A program made the translations under genes and the position numbers. Shown here piece by piece: positions 60,290 through 64,000 of a stretch of DNA of 64,000 nt. The number at the start of each line of letters is the position of its first letter. The first letter of the stretch is position 1. The DNA is from Siphonodentalium dalli (taxonomy: Eukaryota > Mollusca > Scaphopoda > Gadilida > Siphonodentaliidae): positions 217,267,982-217,331,981 of the forward strand of contig CP136063.1 in the NCBI GenBank assembly GCA_032622095.1, given 5' to 3'. A model generated the notes under the pieces. That model searched no databases and was not told the origin of the DNA. It worked only from the letters and a program-made list of their open reading frames with translations.

Positions 60290-60586
60290 GTTGGATTTGT
60301 GTTTTTATTTTTTGAGCAGAACGCAAACTCTGGCACACAACGATTTTCATTGGCCCATGCACAAGCTGACATAATCAAACAGGCGCTCTGATTGGATGTC
60401 TGGATGATGAGGTTGTCTGAAATCACACCGCAAGAACTTGTGAAGAAGAAGTGTAAGCATTCGGAACACCGCGCCCTTGACATTGTTTACGACGGAAACT
60501 GGCGAGGTGTGCCGATTGAATAGTATCTGTATCTGTAGTTGTTACGTCCTAGAGACCAAAGCTGCGTTAGCTACTTTCATACATGG

Positions 60587-60694
60587 GCAATGTCGATAAT
60601 AACTGTAAAAATAACTACAGTAAATAAACAGCACGCGTATCTGTCGTTTCTACTCGCTACGATCGCGAAACTATGCATTTTTTTTGAACTTGGG
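60587..60694. repeat. Direct repeat in the hAT element, copy 1
   Basis: Starts AATGTCGATAATAACTGTAA, includes CAGCACGCGTATCTGTCGTT, and ends at CTTGGGA. Repeated at 61130-61233 with few changes. Confidence 0.85.
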
Positions 60695-61129
60695 AATAAA
60701 AGTTTTCCCAACCCGGGCCAACTATTCAGCTTCCATCTAATTTCACAGGTGGCGATATGATATTATATCATCATAACAAGGAGAAAGAGCAGCTCAACCT
60801 GAGATTTTACAGGAGGAAATATGTTGATTTCCCACAAGGAGAACAAGCCGAAGAGGGAAGACAGTTAATTACAATCTACATAGTTTTTATGAACCCTACT
60901 CTAAAACAGTTTTGGTATCTCGTGGTGTCAGACTTATTGTTATTGCCTACTCCGTGGTACGCAACGATATCCTTACGTTCTTTGGTTTTAGAGTTGTCCT
61001 TCCTGTATTGGAACCTCATACCAGGTAACTTAAAAGCGACTGCTATATAGAGTTATCCTCCTTTCACCCCCTGCATGCACACAGTGCAACATGATCGCGT
61101 GATCTGCATGAGACGTTGCTTTCATAGCG

Positions 61130-61233
61130 ATGTCGATAATAACCGTAAAAATAACTACAGTAAATAAACAGCACGCGTATCTGTCGTTTCTGCTCTCTAC
61201 GATCGCGAAACTATGCATTTTTTTGTACTTGGG
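61130..61233. repeat. Direct repeat in the hAT element, copy 2
   Basis: Second copy of the 60587 segment, about 540 bp farther out on the 5' side of the transposase gene. Confidence 0.85.
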
Positions 61234-61399
61234 ATTGGTTTTATCGGCACCGGACATAATGTCAGGTAGAATTAATATTGAGCCGGACATTGGGGCAATT
61301 TCTGCCGGACAATGTCCGTGTCCGGACGCTAATTTGCAGGCTTGATTATGAACACACAATCGAGGTACATGTATATTGCTGTTGTTGGATTTAAACTAT

Positions 61400-62400
61400 C
61401 AGTCTGTCAGAGAGTCCTTCCATCCATTGGTCTGTCCATCCAATCCGTCAACAATCCATATGAAATCCTTACCTGTAGGCGACTCACGTTCAAATGGGAG
61501 GGATGCCAGGGCCGTAACTTTCTCCCTCCATAGTAATTCTAACAACTATTACTTCTCAAGAACCTTCAAGTCTATTTAGCTTATATTTGGTATGCAGGGA
61601 CCTTGGACGGCATGTTCAGATCTGTTCAAATGGGGTCATTTTTTGGAAAATCAATTAACTTCAACTCTTAAAAGCCACTGTTTAAAATTACTAGATGAAT
61701 AGATCTCATACATGGGGATTCATGTTTGTTCAACTAGGGGCAGAGGTAAAAGTTATAGCTCCCCCACCCACACTACCTGTATCTATGTTGTATGCTACTG
61801 TTATAATAATATATAGATTCCTCTTGAAAATTTCATTTCTGATACAACATTAGTTGTAGATTAGATTTTCACACCAAAAATAAGACATCCTTAAACCACA
61901 CTTAGACTCACTATATGAATAGTTCTCATAATTTGATTTTAATTTCCAACTAGTATGTTTTTAAACCAACAGTCCATATTTGCCGACTTCATGTTAATCT
62001 GTTGTAATGGGGAAAAAATTTTGACTTTATGGGAGATGTCAGGCTGGAAATTCCCAAAAGTTTGAGAGCTTGAAGCACCCATTCCAGTTATAAAATTTCA
62101 ACATAAGAGGGGTGTGCAAAATTAATTTTGTGAACTTAGGACTATGGAATGGTTAAGATTATCTTGTTTAAAAGGGGGTTGGAGATTTGACAGTAGTGTG
62201 CACTTTGAAATTTCAAGGTGAAGAGCCCGGCTCATCAGCAAATCCCGAGCTACATGTATATGTCCATGTTTAGAACTACTTGTCTTAACTTATTTTGACA
62301 AGTACTGACTGTTAGTCTTCAAAGTCCCTTTCTTCTCAGTCTTTACAGTAGGTGAGTGTCTCCACAGTCATTGACTGTCTTGTTCTTACAAGAATAAATA
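61400..62400 (-). repeat. Degenerate inverted copy of the same repeat family
   Basis: Reverse-complement monomers are recognisable at 61480-61640. The far end at 62330-62390 matches the AAGACAGTCAAAGACTGTGG start of the copy at 4790. The middle is diverged. Confidence 0.55.
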
Positions 62401-62654
62401 ATTGCAATTCAATTATTCATTTGTCCTCATCAAATATTTAAACACAAAACATAAATTTGAAGATCCAAGCACGGTGCCACGCATGCGATACCAAATTAGA
62501 AAAAACTTAATTTTTATAGCATTCCGGGTTAAAAGAAAACTTTAAAATAGTCACCATCACTTATTATGTCACAGGCATCGCGAAAACACACAAAAATGTA
62601 CATCCGTTTTACCATCGATCTATATTTACATACGTTGATGATTTTACGTTAAAA

Positions 62655-62750
62655 ACCAGTACAAACTAGAGCTGAAACGGTTGACCCATTCTAACCGGTT
62701 AACCATCGGGATTAACCGGATTTCAACCGGTTAACCGCTAAATTTCTAGC
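62655..62750. repeat. TTAACCGGTT-rich stretch
   Basis: Words CTAACCGGTTAACC and CAACCGGTTAACC resemble the subterminal part of hAT elements such as 49801-51682. No partner end found. Confidence 0.4.
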
Positions 62751-62820
62751 GGACTTCTCTCACACTAATTATGTCGACATTATGCCATGCTCCAGGGACA
62801 AACCTAGGTGAGAAGTAGTA

Positions 62821-62992
62821 GCTGAAATAAAGACCTTATTCACGGCATTTAACAATATTCAAAAACACGCATTCACTGTTCTTTTGCTGGCTCTCGTGAG
62901 TCGTGATGGGGAATGAGCAAGTGAAATTTGTGAATGGCAGGGGAGATCGCTTATTTGCCGTGATCAGCATATGTTTGGGCATTTGTAAAACG
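62821..62992 (+). repeat. Direct repeat, copy 1
   Basis: About 165-170 bp from GCTGAAATAAAGACCTTATT to ATGTTTGGGCATTTG. Repeated in the same orientation at 63842-64000. Confidence 0.9.
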
Positions 62993-63841
62993 CGTAAAAT
63001 AGTATGGGTATTGGTAAAACGAGTAACAAAACTATATATTAAAGATCTGTAATATATCATTATCATCATTGGTATATCCTCCAATGCATTATATATAAAG
63101 ACAAGAAAGTAATAACTTGAGAACAAAAAGGAAGGTCAGTTAGGTCAGACTCGCAGTCCTATTCAGTATTCGAGCTATTCGTCGGTATCGTGATAGCGGA
63201 CACTAGTGTTGGGAGGTTATATAATTTACGTTTCGGTTTCGGTTTTAGCAGTCCTTCCCATGAGGAAAACACAGCGAGAGCATTTATTTGCTCCCGTAAT
63301 GCAGAAGACGGGTGTAATATGGCACCCATACTATAATTGAAAGTTGGGTTTTTGCTCAAACAAAAAGTCATTGTGGAATAGACCTACCGGTATGTAGAGT
63401 TACACCTTAATATGCCACAGTTGAACTGAGATGGTAAAGGATCTAAATAAACCTTAAAATAATTCAATATTGAACCAACAATTATAGTCTCCATTAGTAT
63501 TTTGCAAAGAGGGACGGGTGCGAATTTCAGCACCCGTGAATTGAAAATTACGAGTGCATACGGGTGCGAGAGCAATCACTCCCGTCTCCTGGGAAGGACT
63601 GGTTTTAGTATGCAATCACTTAACATATAGCAATTACTGCCAAATTGAGTGTTAATTAGTCCCACAGGCACAACCAGTTACAGAGTAGCATGGAGCATCA
63701 ATTAAATTTCCTTGATAAAAGGGAAGATTATTGAAGAAGTTTTGGGTTGCTTCAACTACGATGTCTGTTTGGTCACTCAATTGAATTGATCATATTAAAT
63801 CACAACAGGGAGGAAGAACGGGAAGAGTGAAGACATTGTGC

Positions 63842-64000
63842 AGCTGATAATAAAGACCTTATTCACGGCATTTAACGATATTCAAAAACACGCATTCCTT
63901 GTTCTTTTGCTGGCTCTCGTGATGGGGAATGAGCAAGTGAAATTTGTGAATGGCAGGAGAGATCGCTTATTTGCCGTGATCAGCATATGTTTGGGCATTT
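63842..64000 (+). repeat. Direct repeat, copy 2, cut by window end
   Basis: Same sequence as 62821-62992, with a 10-base deletion and scattered changes. It runs off the right edge. Confidence 0.9.

Larger units (their letters stand above)
57051..61344 (-). mobile_element. 4.3-kb hAT transposon, probably autonomous
   Basis: 8-bp duplication ATTATGAA (57043-57050, 61345-61352). Ends CAAGCCTGCAAAT and exact 13-bp complement. The left subterminal region repeats TGTGCCTGACAT; the right repeats GCCGGACAT / GTCCGG. Encodes one long transposase on the minus strand. Confidence 0.93.

Overview
The window is nuclear DNA from an animal, most likely a marine invertebrate. The best fit is a mollusc or other lophotrochozoan, but I cannot name the species. 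The evidence is spliced genes with GT-AG introns, a clear metazoan EDC3 orthologue, AT-rich introns, and a dense load of DNA transposons, MITEs and degenerate repeat families carrying GGACGGACGG-type strings. I see no bacterial genes, operons, CRISPR arrays or rRNA/tRNA genes.

Host genes. Both recognisable host genes lie on the minus strand. (1) EDC3 (enhancer of mRNA decapping 3) runs from 18983 down to 1743 in five coding exons whose phases join perfectly. They cover the LSm domain, the linker, the FDF motif and the first half of the YjeF_N domain. The last ~110-120 codons lie beyond the left edge. (2) A two-exon gene (36285-36102 and 32647-32460) encodes a 123-residue secreted protein with a signal peptide, an acidic middle and a six-cysteine C-terminus. 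I do not recognise its family.

Mobile elements fill most of the rest. I could set boundaries by pairing inverted termini with target duplications. They include an apparently intact 4.3-kb hAT element (57051-61344; 885-residue transposase), a 3.7-kb pogo/Tigger element (43493-47220; broken transposase plus an unexplained 126-residue ORF), a 3.9-kb element with 5-bp target duplications inside an EDC3 intron (7443-11316), a 2.9-kb CACTA-like element (37946-40823), a truncated LINE (about 29312-30555), and many small hAT, TTAA-target and TA-target elements, often nested.

Region by region: 1-19 kb is EDC3 with repeat-packed introns; 19-29 kb is MITEs and unassigned DNA; 29-31 kb holds the LINE fragment; 32-36.3 kb is the secreted-protein gene; 37-43 kb is CACTA and inverted repeats; 43.5-49.1 kb is a nested stack (pogo, TTAA element, TA MITE); 49.8-54.5 kb holds a hAT element and repeat arrays; 57-61.3 kb is the intact hAT element; 61.4-64 kb is degenerate repeats and a direct repeat reaching the window end.

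The most unusual structures are a 45-bp tandem array that repeats the EDC3 exon-4 3' splice site (7031-7442), and a hairpin module shared by three otherwise different TTAA-flanked MITE families, whose inner stem changes in a compensatory way.
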